Shown in pieces: positions 9,176 through 18,988 of a DNA stretch of 33,001 bases. Every line of letters begins with the position of its first letter. Within the stretch, counting starts at the first letter, position 1. The notes beneath the pieces are model-generated. The model saw only the letters and a program-made list of their open reading frames with translations. It was not told the origin of the DNA and made no database searches. Source of the DNA: Candidatus Aadella gelida (GTDB lineage: Bacteria > Omnitrophota > Gorgyraeia > Tantalellales > Tantalellaceae); the NCBI GenBank assembly GCA_030765205.1, contig JAVCDB010000094.1, positions 1 through 33,001 of the forward strand, written 5' to 3'. The translations under genes and the position numbers were made by a program.

Positions 9176-10576
9176 TTATCCATGTGCTGGTCTGTCAAAA
9201 ACTGCATTACATGCGTCTACTGCTATCTCAGATAATGTGGGATGAGCATGAACCGTCTTACTTATGTCGTCTACTGTAAGGCCAGCCTGCTTGGCTACAG
9301 CAAATTCATGTATAATTTCACCGGCTTCAGGGCCGAGGATATGTACTCCGAGAATTTTTCTTGTGCCCTTATCCGCTAATATTTTCACAAAACCGTCATC
9401 TTGACCGCTCAAAACAGCTTTACCGTTTGCCCGGAAATACTGTTTGCCTATGGCAATATCCTGCCCTTTCTCCCGAGCTTCGTCTTCTGACAAACCAATC
9501 CTTGCCACCTGGATATCAGTATACACAACATTGGGTACCATAGAAGGATCAATCTCTCGAAAGGTCTTACCGGCCGCATCAAGTGCGGCTATTTCGCCTT
9601 CTGCCGAAGCTACATGCGCAAGCATGGGACCTTTAACAACATCTCCGGCCGCATAAACATTATCTGCAGCAGTCTTCATCCTCCCGTCGACAGGAATGAT
9701 CCCTTTTCCTTCAAGCTCTATTCCAATCTTTTCTAGCCCTATCTCGGCAGTGTTAGGCTGCCTCCCTACTGCCACAAGAATCTTCCGGTATACCTTAGTT
9801 TCTTCTGAGCCTGACTTCTTTATAGTTACTTGAACCTCATTTTCTTTAACACAAATGTTTTCAGCGATAGCGGATGTTATTATTTTGACCCCTCGTTTTT
9901 TTAATAATGTTCCGAAAGCTCTAGAAACTTCTTTGTCCATTTCAGGAAGAAGAGTATCTTTCATTTCAAGTAACGAAACTTCCGAGCCCAACAGATTGAA
10001 GTATGACGCAAATTCCGTCCCTATCGCCCCTCCTCCAATAATCAATATGTTTTTGGGAGCTTCTTTAAGCCTTATCGCACCCGAGGAAGAAAGTATCCTT
10101 TTCCCGTCAAAAGGAACCCCGGGGATCTGATATGGTTTTGATCCTGTAGCTATAAGGATTTTCTTTCCAAGAACCGTGCGATCCGTTTCTCCGGGGGCTT
10201 TGATACTTATCTTACCTGGAGAATCAAAGATTGCTTTCCCCAGAAGAAGATCAATACCCTTTTTCTTAAAAAGATAAAGTACTCCTTTGCGTAAAGTATC
10301 AGAAGCACTTCGGCTTTTCTCGACAAATTTTGCAATATTCGGTTTTGTCTCGGCTATTCCGTAGAGATCTGCTCCTTCTGATATTTCTTTCAAGTTCTTA
10401 GCTATACCAAAAAGCGCTTTCGCTGGAATACATCCTTCGTTCAGACATGTCCCTCCGACCCTATCTTCGCAGACCTCTATAATAGCCGTTTTCAAACCAA
10501 GTTGTGCAGCTTTTATAGCCGATACATATCCCGCAGGTCCGGCGCCAATGACTATATAATCGTATTTCACTTCCAT
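9176..10576 (-). CDS. lpdA: Dihydrolipoamide dehydrogenase
   Basis: 466 aa; YDYIVIGAGPAGYVSAIKAAQLG, GGTCLNEGCIPAKAL, GGGAIGTEFASYFNLLGSEVSL, HAHPTLSEIAVDA. Confidence 0.95.
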   Translation of the reverse strand: MEVKYDYIVIGAGPAGYVSAIKAAQLGLKTAIIEVCEDRVGGTCLNEGCIPAKALFGIAKNLKEISEGADLYGIAETKPNIAKFVEKSRSASDTLRKGVLYLFKKKGIDLLLGKAIFDSPGKISIKAPGETDRTVLGKKILIATGSKPYQIPGVPFDGKRILSSSGAIRLKEAPKNILIIGGGAIGTEFASYFNLLGSEVSLLEMKDTLLPEMDKEVSRAFGTLLKKRGVKIITSAIAENICVKENEVQVTIKKSGSEETKVYRKILVAVGRQPNTAEIGLEKIGIELEGKGIIPVDGRMKTAADNVYAAGDVVKGPMLAHVASAEGEIAALDAAGKTFREIDPSMVPNVVYTDIQVARIGLSEDEAREKGQDIAIGKQYFRANGKAVLSGQDDGFVKILADKGTRKILGVHILGPEAGEIIHEFAVAKQAGLTVDDISKTVHAHPTLSEIAVDACNAVFDRPAHG

Positions 10577-10615
10577 CTATCTCCCTTAAATATTATTTCT
10601 TCGACTTGGTTTTTC

Positions 10616-11143
10616 TTACTTGTTTCTTTTTTTGCCGGCTTTACTCCGCGCCAAAATATACAATATATCTGAGACACAATTAAGATATGACAAAATGTTC
10701 TTATTGGCGGATTTATCTCCTTTTAACAGCCTCACCACACTTCTCTCGGCACGCCTTGCAACGGATCGGGATATATCAAGAAGCGATGAAAGTTCACCCT
10801 CACCCGGCAGATAAAAACAATTGTCTATCTTTGCCTTCTTCTCCAGTTGATAAGCAATTTTTGTTATCTTTTCAGCATCTTCTTTTTTAAGAAGTGCGCC
10901 GAGTTTATGTTTCTTATCCGGTGCGATAGCAATTTCAGAAGCTATGATCAAAAGCGATACTTGTATCTGTTCCAATATAGCCTTTTCTTTACGAACGGTT
11001 GTCTTATGCTTAACGATACCAAGATAACTCGAAAGCTCATCAATATCACCCAGCGCACGTATCTCATCACTATCCTTACTGATCCTACCTCGAAACAGAA
11101 GATCCGTGAACCCAGAATCGCCTTTACCTGTACGTACGCTCAT
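10616..11143 (-). CDS. PduO-type cob(I)alamin adenosyltransferase
   Basis: ORF 10616..11173 with likely start MSVRTGKGDSGFTDLL; ISKDSDEIRALGDIDELSSYLGIV, FYLPGEGELSSLLDISRSVARRAERSVVRL, LNCVSDILYILAR. Confidence 0.93.
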   Translation of the reverse strand: MSVRTGKGDSGFTDLLFRGRISKDSDEIRALGDIDELSSYLGIVKHKTTVRKEKAILEQIQVSLLIIASEIAIAPDKKHKLGALLKKEDAEKITKIAYQLEKKAKIDNCFYLPGEGELSSLLDISRSVARRAERSVVRLLKGDKSANKNILSYLNCVSDILYILARSKAGKKRNK

Positions 11144-11175
11144 GTAGTCTAGTCCTCTTCTGATCATCCACAATT

Positions 11176-11259
11176 GTAGCTGGGGTTTATTCTCAGCCTC
11201 TTATGTAGCTGGGGTTTATTCTCAGCCTCTTATGTAGCTGGGGTTTAAACCCCAGCTAC
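11176..11259. repeat. Two tandem 29-bp repeats plus a third half-unit that closes into a perfect 26-bp palindrome
   Basis: (gtagctggggtttattctcagcctcttat)x2 at 11176-11204 and 11205-11233, then gtagctggggttt|aaaccccagctac at 11234-11259. Confidence 0.97.
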
Positions 11260-11370
11260 TCGTAATAGACGTAATAACTTTCCCTTAATAGGATATAATA
11301 GTAATAATCATTGTTATTCTACCCGAAAACGCGTCTTTTGGAAAGTTAGAAAAAGATATGAGCGATCTTT

Positions 11371-12702
11371 TTATAAAATGATGCTTTTTTGAGCTTTTTT
11401 GAAAATGTCGTCCAGTTCTTCATTTGAGACACATAAAGGCAGGAAAAAGTATATTATGTCACCTAAAGGTCTAAGCAGGATATTATGTTTTAGTCCTTGC
11501 TTGTAAATTTTTAGACCATTCCTTTCTTCTACAGGAAACGGTTCCTTTGTAGTTTTGTCCTTAACTAACTCGATAGCGCCTACGGCACCAACCGAACGCG
11601 TGTCTCCCACAAACGGAAGACCGGAAACAGTCCCCAAGAACTCTTCAAGCCTAGAATGTATGTTTTCTACATTTTTCAAAGTATTTTCTTTTTCGAACAA
11701 TTCAATACTAGCGTTCGCGGCTGCACATGCTACCGGATTAGCGGTATAGGTATGTCCATGATAGAACGTCTTTTTCTCATTAACCGGACCATAAAAAGAA
11801 TCAAATATCTCTTGGGTAACCATAGTTGCTGCCAAAGGAAGATATCCGGAAGTTATCCCTTTTGAAATACACATAATATCAGGCGAAATACCTGCATGTT
11901 CACAAGCAAACATTTTTCCGGTACGTCCAAAACCGGTAGCCACCTCATCAGCTATCAAATGAACATCATATTTCTCCGTAAGACTCTTTGCGCCTTTAAG
12001 ATATTCAGCCGGGTAAATTATCATACCACCTGCGCCCATAAGTACCGGTTCCAGGATAACCGCTGCGATTTCCGTACTGGACTGCTTTAGAACGCTTTCC
12101 AGCATTGAAAGACATTCCGTTCCGCATTCCCCTTTTGTCTTACCAGCGGGACATCTATAACAATAAGGCGTAGGAACCCTCATTGTATCAAACAACATAC
12201 TGCTAAACTGTTCTGTATATGCCCCTTTAGCGCTTACGCTCATAGCCCCGACGGTATCCCCATGATACGCCTTATCTAACGCAACTATCTTCGTTTTGTC
12301 TTTTTTTCCGTTATTACGCCAATACTGCACAGACATTTTCATTGCCACTTCAACTGCGGTAGATCCATTATCCGAAAAGAAAACGCGATCCAGACCGGGA
12401 GGGGTAATCTTTACAAGCCTTTCTGCAAGTTCAATTGCAGGTTCGTGAGTAAACCCCGCAAAAAGTACATGCTCAAAAAGATCCAATTGTTTTTTTATAG
12501 CTTTTTTAATATAGGGGTGATTATGTCCATGAACATTACACCACCAGCTTGATATGGTGTCATAATAAAAGTTACCGGTATTATCATAAAGTTTTATACC
12601 TTCAGCTTTTACGATAGGTACAGGCGGCATATCCTCGCAGTCTTTCATCTGAGTATAAGGATGCCAGATCTTATCAAGATCCCTTTTTACAAGTTCCTTC
12701 AT
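11371..12702 (-). CDS. bioA: Adenosylmethionine-8-amino-7-oxononanoate aminotransferase
   Basis: 443 aa; IWHPYTQMKD, SSWWCNVHGHNHP, VFFSDNGSTAVEVAMKMSVQYW, IADEVATGFGRTGKMFACEHAGISPDIMCISKGITSGYLPLAATM. Confidence 0.96.
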   Translation of the reverse strand: MKELVKRDLDKIWHPYTQMKDCEDMPPVPIVKAEGIKLYDNTGNFYYDTISSWWCNVHGHNHPYIKKAIKKQLDLFEHVLFAGFTHEPAIELAERLVKITPPGLDRVFFSDNGSTAVEVAMKMSVQYWRNNGKKDKTKIVALDKAYHGDTVGAMSVSAKGAYTEQFSSMLFDTMRVPTPYCYRCPAGKTKGECGTECLSMLESVLKQSSTEIAAVILEPVLMGAGGMIIYPAEYLKGAKSLTEKYDVHLIADEVATGFGRTGKMFACEHAGISPDIMCISKGITSGYLPLAATMVTQEIFDSFYGPVNEKKTFYHGHTYTANPVACAAANASIELFEKENTLKNVENIHSRLEEFLGTVSGLPFVGDTRSVGAVGAIELVKDKTTKEPFPVEERNGLKIYKQGLKHNILLRPLGDIIYFFLPLCVSNEELDDIFKKAQKSIIL

Positions 12703-12973
12703 ATTTTTTAATCCTCATTTGCGATTGTATGATTGTTGATATTTAGCACCATCAAGTGTTTTGGTCTCTAGTTATTGTAAAGTTCAGCTCTTCTGCCGTT
12801 TTGTACCGTTTGCAAATTTGTGAGGGCAAGTGTCCCCTTTTTTGTGTTTAAAGGTGTCCCCAGGGTTATTCTGCGGTACACAAAGTCTGGTTCACGACTG
12901 TATATCTGTGGTATTTACTAACGTGACTCGTTGTTTGACCGATACTCTAATTCTACGGACTATAAACTACCCC

Positions 12974-13681
12974 CTACCGACTTTTCACCCTTAATCCCGC
13001 TAACAATTTCTCTCCGATTGGCAAAAAGTTTTGATATAAGTATTCTCTGTTATTATTGAACCGTAGTTCACCAAGTATTTTTTCTCCAGACAAATTTCCA
13101 ATAGTTAATATGTTGTCCTCAAACATTTTACTCTCGCCCTCTTCCGACAATCTATTAAAAATTATGCCTGCTACAGAGATTTTTCTTCTTTTAAGAGCCT
13201 CACAAGTAAGTAATGTCTGATTAATCGCACCTAATCTATTCTCAGCGACTATTACTACCGGCAGGCCTAGCGTTTCTGCGACATCAATAATTGTCTCTTT
13301 CTCGTTTATCGGAACCATAAGGCCCCCGCTTCCTTCAGCTATAACAACATCAAACTCTTCGCGTAACTTTAGAAAGGATCTCTTTATCTTCTCCGAGACG
13401 ATCTTTTTTCCATCTATCTCAGCTGCAAGATGTGGTGAAACCGGTACCTTAAATGTATAAGGAGCCATGTCCTCACCGTGTAGTTTCATCAAATTTTCAC
13501 CGCAATCAATAAACTTCATATGTTCAAGGATATCCTCGGAGACACCACAACTTCCGGTTTGCACCCATTTCTGAGTAATAGTCCTTAAACCCTTCTCAGA
13601 AAAGAACTTTAGCAAAAGTCCCGTAACTACAGTTTTTCCTACACCGGTATCCGTGCCTGTAACGAAAAGCGCATTCTTCAT
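12974..13681 (-). CDS. bioD: Dethiobiotin synthetase
   Basis: 235 aa; FVTGTDTGVGKTVVTGLLL, VIAEGSGGLMVPINEKETIIDVAETLGLPVVIVAENRLGAINQTLLT. Confidence 0.96.
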   Translation of the reverse strand: MKNALFVTGTDTGVGKTVVTGLLLKFFSEKGLRTITQKWVQTGSCGVSEDILEHMKFIDCGENLMKLHGEDMAPYTFKVPVSPHLAAEIDGKKIVSEKIKRSFLKLREEFDVVIAEGSGGLMVPINEKETIIDVAETLGLPVVIVAENRLGAINQTLLTCEALKRRKISVAGIIFNRLSEEGESKMFEDNILTIGNLSGEKILGELRFNNNREYLYQNFLPIGEKLLAGLRVKSR

Positions 13682-14442
13682 TTTTCTGCCCTACAAAAAT
13701 ATATATGATGCGTTGCTCTGATTCCTTTAAATTTTTCTATATAGGCTTTTTCTAAAGCTTTCATCGTATACTTACCCAGAAATATATCTCGAGCCAACCC
13801 CTCCCCTCGTGTTCCGCTGCGTTTTATATCCCTCAAAAAATCCCATAAAGACACAAAATCCACGGTAAACTTCTCTTCTCTCATTAATACGTTCTTAAAA
13901 TATCTCCCTACTATCATTTGAGCTTCTTCAAATGAGATGAATTTCTCAGACGTCAAAGGAAGATACTTGCCAAAGTAATCTGACAATATTTCCTGAAGCT
14001 CTTTAAACGTTTCAGGGCCATACATTGAAAAGCATATTACCCCGTTCTCTGTCATAGTATTCTTAAACCTCTCAAGTGACCCCTCAAAATCCTGAAACCA
14101 TTGAAAGCTTGCATTAGATGTCACCAGGTCAAACTTTTCTCCCGCGAAAATTTCTTCCCCGTCACATACTCTAAATTCTGTTAACTTTTCACCATCTTTA
14201 CTTCTAGCTATATCGATCATCTCTTCAGACAAATCTATAGCATCAATACTTGCAGCATCATTCATCTCGCGAAGCATGCCGGTATAAAACCCTGTACCAC
14301 AACCCACTTCTAATATGCGAGAAAATGATCTTTCTCTGATAAACTCTGTTAGACTTTCAGCACACTTCCTCTGAACAGAGGCATGGTTATCATACACCCC
14401 AGCATTTCTCGAAAAATTCTGTTCAATAAGTCGTTTATCCAT
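13678..14442 (-). CDS. bioC: Malonyl-[ACP] O-methyltransferase BioC
   Basis: 254 aa SAM methyltransferase; FSRNAGVYDNHASVQRKCAESL, ILEVGCGTGFYTGML, ASFQWFQDFEGSLERFKNTM; sits between bioF and bioD and overlaps bioD by 4 bp. Confidence 0.93.
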   Translation of the reverse strand: MDKRLIEQNFSRNAGVYDNHASVQRKCAESLTEFIRERSFSRILEVGCGTGFYTGMLREMNDAASIDAIDLSEEMIDIARSKDGEKLTEFRVCDGEEIFAGEKFDLVTSNASFQWFQDFEGSLERFKNTMTENGVICFSMYGPETFKELQEILSDYFGKYLPLTSEKFISFEEAQMIVGRYFKNVLMREEKFTVDFVSLWDFLRDIKRSGTRGEGLARDIFLGKYTMKALEKAYIEKFKGIRATHHIYFCRAEK

Positions 14443-14624
14443 AGAATATTTGCACTTCGTATATCATAAATAAAAACATATTCTGGGGACATCCTTCAAC
14501 CAGAGATTATACTCCTAAGGGAAGGGTGTCCACAGAACGTGCGTAAATAGCATAAGTTTGACCCATCTTTCCTCTTGTGGGGTGGCACCAAATAGTACGT
14601 CCCCGAACCGCATCGCGTCCCAAA

Positions 14625-15773
14625 TTATTCAAACTTCGTTATCGCTTCTATGAAGGTATCCAGCATCTCTTTCGTATGATCAAAGGTCAAAGATATTCTT
14701 AACCTTGCCTCGCCTCTTGGCACTGTGGGCGTTCTTACCGGAGTAACCCAAAAACCATGTTCTTTTAGAAACTCGCTCATTTTAATAGCTTTTTCATTAT
14801 CTCTGACAATAATAGGCACTATCTGAGATTCTCCTCTCACTTCAAAACCCTTCTCCTGCAACTTTCTTCGCAAATAACCAGCATTTGTTAAAAGTTCTGT
14901 CCTGCGCTTTCCTTCCCGCTTTACTATTTCCAGTGCCGCTATGTCAGCAGCAATAATGACTGGCGGCAGTGATGTTGAATATATAAAACTGCGGCAGGCG
15001 TTTACCATATATTGTTTAAGTTCAAAAGACATCGCCGCATAAGCCCCAAACCCTCCCAGCGCCTTACTAAACGTACCCATAACAATGTCTATATCCTTTT
15101 CCAACCCTTTCTCTCCTGCAAGTCCTCCCCCATTCCTGCCAAAAACACCCGTAGCATGAGCCTCGTCAACCATCATAATGCAGTTGTGATCTGTCTTAAG
15201 GCGCACAATTTCCTCAAGAGGCGCGATATCCCCATCCATGCTAAAAACTGTTTCCGTAATAATGAGTGAGGCCTTATATTTTTTTCTCTCTGCTTTTAAG
15301 AGCTCCCCGAGATGATCTGTATCATTATGCCCGAACCGGAACATCTTCGCTCCTGAAAGACGTATCCCATCTACTATGCTCGCATGATTGAGCCTATCGG
15401 AGAATACACAATCATCTTTTCCTAAAATTGCGCTTATTATCCCTACATTCGCCTGATATCCTGAATTAAAAACAAGTGCAGCGGGTTTTTTCTTAAAATC
15501 AGCAACTTTATCCTCCAGTTCATCGTGATATGAAGTAGTCCCTGTCATAAGACGCGAAGATGATGAACCCACAACAGGAGAAAGCGCTTTAAACGATGCT
15601 GCCGCAAGATCTTTGTTTGACGCTAGCCCTAAATAATCGTTAGATGAGAAATTTATATATTCCTTCCCATCCACAAGAATTTTCCCGTCTCCCGTAGGCA
15701 CCACAGTTCGTAGCCTGCGCAGCAATCCTTGTTCCTCTCGAAGCTTTAAGAACTTATCTATTCGTTGTTCCAT
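14625..15773 (-). CDS. bioF: 8-amino-7-oxononanoate synthase
   Basis: 382 aa; INFSSNDYLGLASNKDL, ALVFNSGYQANVGIISAI, MMVDEAHATGVFGRNGGGLAGEKGLEKDIDIVMGTFSKALGGFGAY. Confidence 0.95.
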   Translation of the reverse strand: MEQRIDKFLKLREEQGLLRRLRTVVPTGDGKILVDGKEYINFSSNDYLGLASNKDLAAASFKALSPVVGSSSSRLMTGTTSYHDELEDKVADFKKKPAALVFNSGYQANVGIISAILGKDDCVFSDRLNHASIVDGIRLSGAKMFRFGHNDTDHLGELLKAERKKYKASLIITETVFSMDGDIAPLEEIVRLKTDHNCIMMVDEAHATGVFGRNGGGLAGEKGLEKDIDIVMGTFSKALGGFGAYAAMSFELKQYMVNACRSFIYSTSLPPVIIAADIAALEIVKREGKRRTELLTNAGYLRRKLQEKGFEVRGESQIVPIIVRDNEKAIKMSEFLKEHGFWVTPVRTPTVPRGEARLRISLTFDHTKEMLDTFIEAITKFE

Positions 15774-16669
15774 AACCGCTTTATTTCTCCTATTAAAATA
15801 TTATCGTCTTCTGCCGGACGACCTGCTACAGTAAGGTATCCTCCGACCATCATTCCGTTAGCGCCCGCTGAATACATCATGCTCTGAAAATCTTTAAGCA
15901 CAGCTTCTCTTCCTGCCGCTACCTTTATCGTAATATGCTCAAGTATTATCCTAAAGATAGCTACAGTTCTTAAAGCCTCTGTCGGAGACATCTTCTCCGC
16001 ATTCTCAAGTGGCGTTCCTTTAATAGGAACAAGAAAATTTATAGGCACCGAATCAACTCCAAGTTCCTTTAACATTACCGCCATATCAATGCGATCCTGC
16101 CAGGTCTCACCTAACCCAATTATCCCGCCGGAACATACTTCAAGTCCGACATTTCTAGCATTACGTATGGTATCTATCCTTTCCCTAAAACTATGAGTTG
16201 AAACTATTTCCGGATAGAACCGCTCGGAAGTCTCTATATTGTGATGATATCTCGTTAGCCCTGCGGATTTCAGTTTATAAAATGCATCTTCCTCCAGAGC
16301 GCCCAAAGAAGCGCATATATCAATTTCAACTTCGCCGGCTATCATTCTAATGGCGTCTGCGATAGAATCAATCTCTTCCGGAGTAAGCCTATTCCCACTA
16401 GTAACTATGCCAAACCGTCCTGCACCGTTTTTTAAGGCCGTTTTTGCAGCATTAATGATATCTTCTTTATTTTTGAGAGAATATTCAGGGATAGAAGTAC
16501 AGTGATGCGCGGATTGGGCACAAAACTTACAATCTTCGCTACAAGATCCCGATTTTGCATTAATTATCCCACACATCTCCAATTTATTGCCAATATTACC
16601 CTTACGAACCCTATTTGCCTCATAAATTAGGTCTTCAGTGGAGCTTTTCAGCAAATTGTCATATTGCAT
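15758..16669 (-). CDS. bioB: Biotin synthase
   Basis: 303 aa; INAKSGSCSEDCKFCAQSAHH radical SAM motif, RYHHNIETSERFYPEIVSTHSFRERIDTI, CSGGIIGLGETWQDRIDMA. Confidence 0.97.
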   Translation of the reverse strand: MQYDNLLKSSTEDLIYEANRVRKGNIGNKLEMCGIINAKSGSCSEDCKFCAQSAHHCTSIPEYSLKNKEDIINAAKTALKNGAGRFGIVTSGNRLTPEEIDSIADAIRMIAGEVEIDICASLGALEEDAFYKLKSAGLTRYHHNIETSERFYPEIVSTHSFRERIDTIRNARNVGLEVCSGGIIGLGETWQDRIDMAVMLKELGVDSVPINFLVPIKGTPLENAEKMSPTEALRTVAIFRIILEHITIKVAAGREAVLKDFQSMMYSAGANGMMVGGYLTVAGRPAEDDNILIGEIKRLWNNE

Positions 16670-16696
16670 ATGTATATATCCTTTTTACGCGCCCTA

Positions 16697-16728
16697 TTGT
16701 AAACAAGTCTACCACCAGAGGTTTACAA
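16697..16728 (-). promoter_or_regulatory. BirA-type biotin operator upstream of bioB
   Basis: TTGTAAACA-N14-GGTTTACAA (ttgtaaaca agtctaccaccaga ggtttacaa), 28 bp upstream of the bioB ATG; matches the established BirA operator TTGTAAACC-N(14-16)-GGTTTACAA at all but one half-site base. Confidence 0.9.
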
Positions 16729-16797
16729 TTACAACAAATATTGAGACCTTCCCATTTTCTGCTACCTACAATATCAATTTAGAATGAAATTCAACAA

Positions 16798-17304
16798 TTA
16801 CGGTGAGCTACTTGTTCTTAAATAATCCTGAATAAGCTTCTTATGACTCTTAAAGGGTACTTCGGGCATATCTTCCGCCGGGAAAAATCTGGCATCTGAA
16901 GCATCGTCACCCACAGAAAGTTTCAGGTCCTTGACCTGAAATTCCATGCCTACTATCATAACATATCCATACGTTTCGCTTTCTTGCAAATGGACACCGA
17001 CAAGAGTTCCCGCCTTCCCTTTAAGACCAGTCTCCTCTTCCAGCTCCCTTGCTCCAGCTATTTCAATAGTTTCGTCTAGTTCAACAAATCCGCCGGGCAA
17101 AGCCCAATGGCCCTTGCAGGGTTCTACTGCTCTTTCTATAAGTAGTAATGAGCCCTTTTCATCCTTGACGATACACGCAACTACGGGAACCGGGTTGAGA
17201 TAATTTATCCATCCGCAAGAAGAACAAAGAAACCTGTCTCTTCCATCACTATGTCCCTGGACAAGAGCGGATCGGCACATCGGACAATATTTGTAATTTA
17301 TCAT
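16798..17304 (-). CDS. NUDIX hydrolase with N-terminal zinc ribbon
   Basis: 168 aa; YCPMCRSALVQ...FLCSSCGWINYLNPVP and NUDIX box GGFVELDETIEIAGARELEEETGL. Confidence 0.93.
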   Translation of the reverse strand: MINYKYCPMCRSALVQGHSDGRDRFLCSSCGWINYLNPVPVVACIVKDEKGSLLLIERAVEPCKGHWALPGGFVELDETIEIAGARELEEETGLKGKAGTLVGVHLQESETYGYVMIVGMEFQVKDLKLSVGDDASDARFFPAEDMPEVPFKSHKKLIQDYLRTSSSP

Positions 17305-17306
17305 AT

Positions 17307-18968
17307 TTAAACTTTAAAAATTGCTCCGGTTGATGCCGAAGTAACTTGTTTAGCATACCTATAAAGATATCCTTCTTTGACTTTAAAGTCGGGCTGTTCC
17401 CATTTTTTAAATCTTTCTTCGATTTCTTTATCGTCCACCATTAATTTTAAAGATTTGTTAGGGATATCTATCTGTATTTTATCTCCTTCTTTAATTATAG
17501 CGATAACGCCGCCTTCCTGCGCTTCCGGGGAGATATGTCCAATAGCTGCACCTCTAGTTCCTCCGGAAAACCTGCCGTCAGTTATAAGTGCCACGTCTTT
17601 ATCAAGACCTTCCCCCACTATAGCAGAAGTAGGACTAAGCATTTCTCTCATTCCCGGACCGCCTTTAGGACCTTCATAACGAATAACTACAACATCACCT
17701 TTTTTAATCTTCCCGCCCATTATAGCTTTCATGGCATCTTCTTCAGAATCGAATACTCTTGCGGGACCTTCATATGTAAGCATGCTGTCATCCACCGCTG
17801 CTTTTTTCACAACTGCTCCGTCAGGAGCGATGTTCCCAAAAAGAATACTTAACCCTCCGTCTTTTGTATAAGGAGAATCAATCGGTCTTATAACTTCTTC
17901 ATCTAAATTCTGAACATCATGCAGGTTTTCTTTAACGGTCCTACCTGTAACCGTAAGAATACTTGTATGTATAAGTTTTTTCTTGTTTAGTTCCGACATA
18001 ACAGCAGGTATACCTCCAGCGAGATCAAGATCCTGCATATGATGTGTCCCGGCAGGAGATATCCGGCACAGATTCGGAGTCTTTTCACTTATCTCGTTAA
18101 ATAGGCTAAGATCTAGTTTTATCCCCGCTTCATTCGCTATTGCCGGCAGATGAAGTACGGTATTAGTAGAACTTCCGAGAGCCATCTCTACCGTGATAGC
18201 ATTCTCAAAAGCTTTCTGCGTAGCAATGTCACGCGGTTTTATATCCTTTGCTACAAGCTCCATTATTTTCATCCCACCGACTTTACCTAGCCTAATTCTC
18301 TTTGCCATAACTGCGGGTATGGTCCCATTGCCCGGAAGTCCTAACCCTAGAGCCTCACTTAAACAGTTCATAGAATTCGCAGTAAACATGCCCGAGCAAG
18401 AACCGGAACCGGGACATGATTCATTCTCAATCTCTTTAAGATCTTTATCGGATATTTTTTTAGATGCATGCGCGGCGACACCTTCAAAAGCGGTTATAAG
18501 ATCTATATCAACTTTTTTACTGCATCCGGCAAGCATTGGTCCGCCACTTACAAGTATTGCAGGAACATTAAGGCGTAACATTGCCATTAACATTCCCGGG
18601 ACTATCTTGTCGCAGTCGCATATGCATACAAGCCCGTCTATCGGATATGCTGTACCCATGATCTCTACTGAATCCGCGATAAGCTCCCGTGACGGCAGGG
18701 AATATTTCATGCCTTTATGTCCCATGGCTATCCCATCGCAAACACCTATGGTATTGAACTCCATAGGTGTCCCCCCGGCCATTCTAACCCCTGCCTTTAC
18801 AGCAGCGGCCAGATCTTTCAAATGGTTATGTCCGGGTATAACTTCACTAGCCGAATTAGCTATCCCAATTATCGGCCGGTTAAGTTCTTCATCCGTATAT
18901 GATAACGCCTTGAATAATGCTCTATGCGGCGTTCTTTCCAGCCCCTTCTTCATCTGATCTGATCTCAT
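17307..18968 (-). CDS. ilvD: Dihydroxy-acid dehydratase
   Basis: 553 aa; [87 protein letters not shown]. Confidence 0.97.
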   Translation of the reverse strand: MRSDQMKKGLERTPHRALFKALSYTDEELNRPIIGIANSASEVIPGHNHLKDLAAAVKAGVRMAGGTPMEFNTIGVCDGIAMGHKGMKYSLPSRELIADSVEIMGTAYPIDGLVCICDCDKIVPGMLMAMLRLNVPAILVSGGPMLAGCSKKVDIDLITAFEGVAAHASKKISDKDLKEIENESCPGSGSCSGMFTANSMNCLSEALGLGLPGNGTIPAVMAKRIRLGKVGGMKIMELVAKDIKPRDIATQKAFENAITVEMALGSSTNTVLHLPAIANEAGIKLDLSLFNEISEKTPNLCRISPAGTHHMQDLDLAGGIPAVMSELNKKKLIHTSILTVTGRTVKENLHDVQNLDEEVIRPIDSPYTKDGGLSILFGNIAPDGAVVKKAAVDDSMLTYEGPARVFDSEEDAMKAIMGGKIKKGDVVVIRYEGPKGGPGMREMLSPTSAIVGEGLDKDVALITDGRFSGGTRGAAIGHISPEAQEGGVIAIIKEGDKIQIDIPNKSLKLMVDDKEIEERFKKWEQPDFKVKEGYLYRYAKQVTSASTGAIFKV

Positions 18969-18988
18969 TTTATCCTCCTCTAATCTAC

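Noticed and set aside
11176-11259. Possible CRISPR mini-array
   Set aside because: The 29-bp units are directly tandem with no spacers and end in a palindrome; no cas genes.
11350-11372. Terminator after bioA (aaaaagat-atgagcg-atcttttt)
   Set aside because: A stem exists but is AT-only and overlaps the bioA stop codon; too weak to list as a feature.
18193-18957. Plus-strand 254-aa ORF
   Set aside because: Entirely antisense to ilvD, whose minus-strand protein is fully conserved; a shadow ORF.
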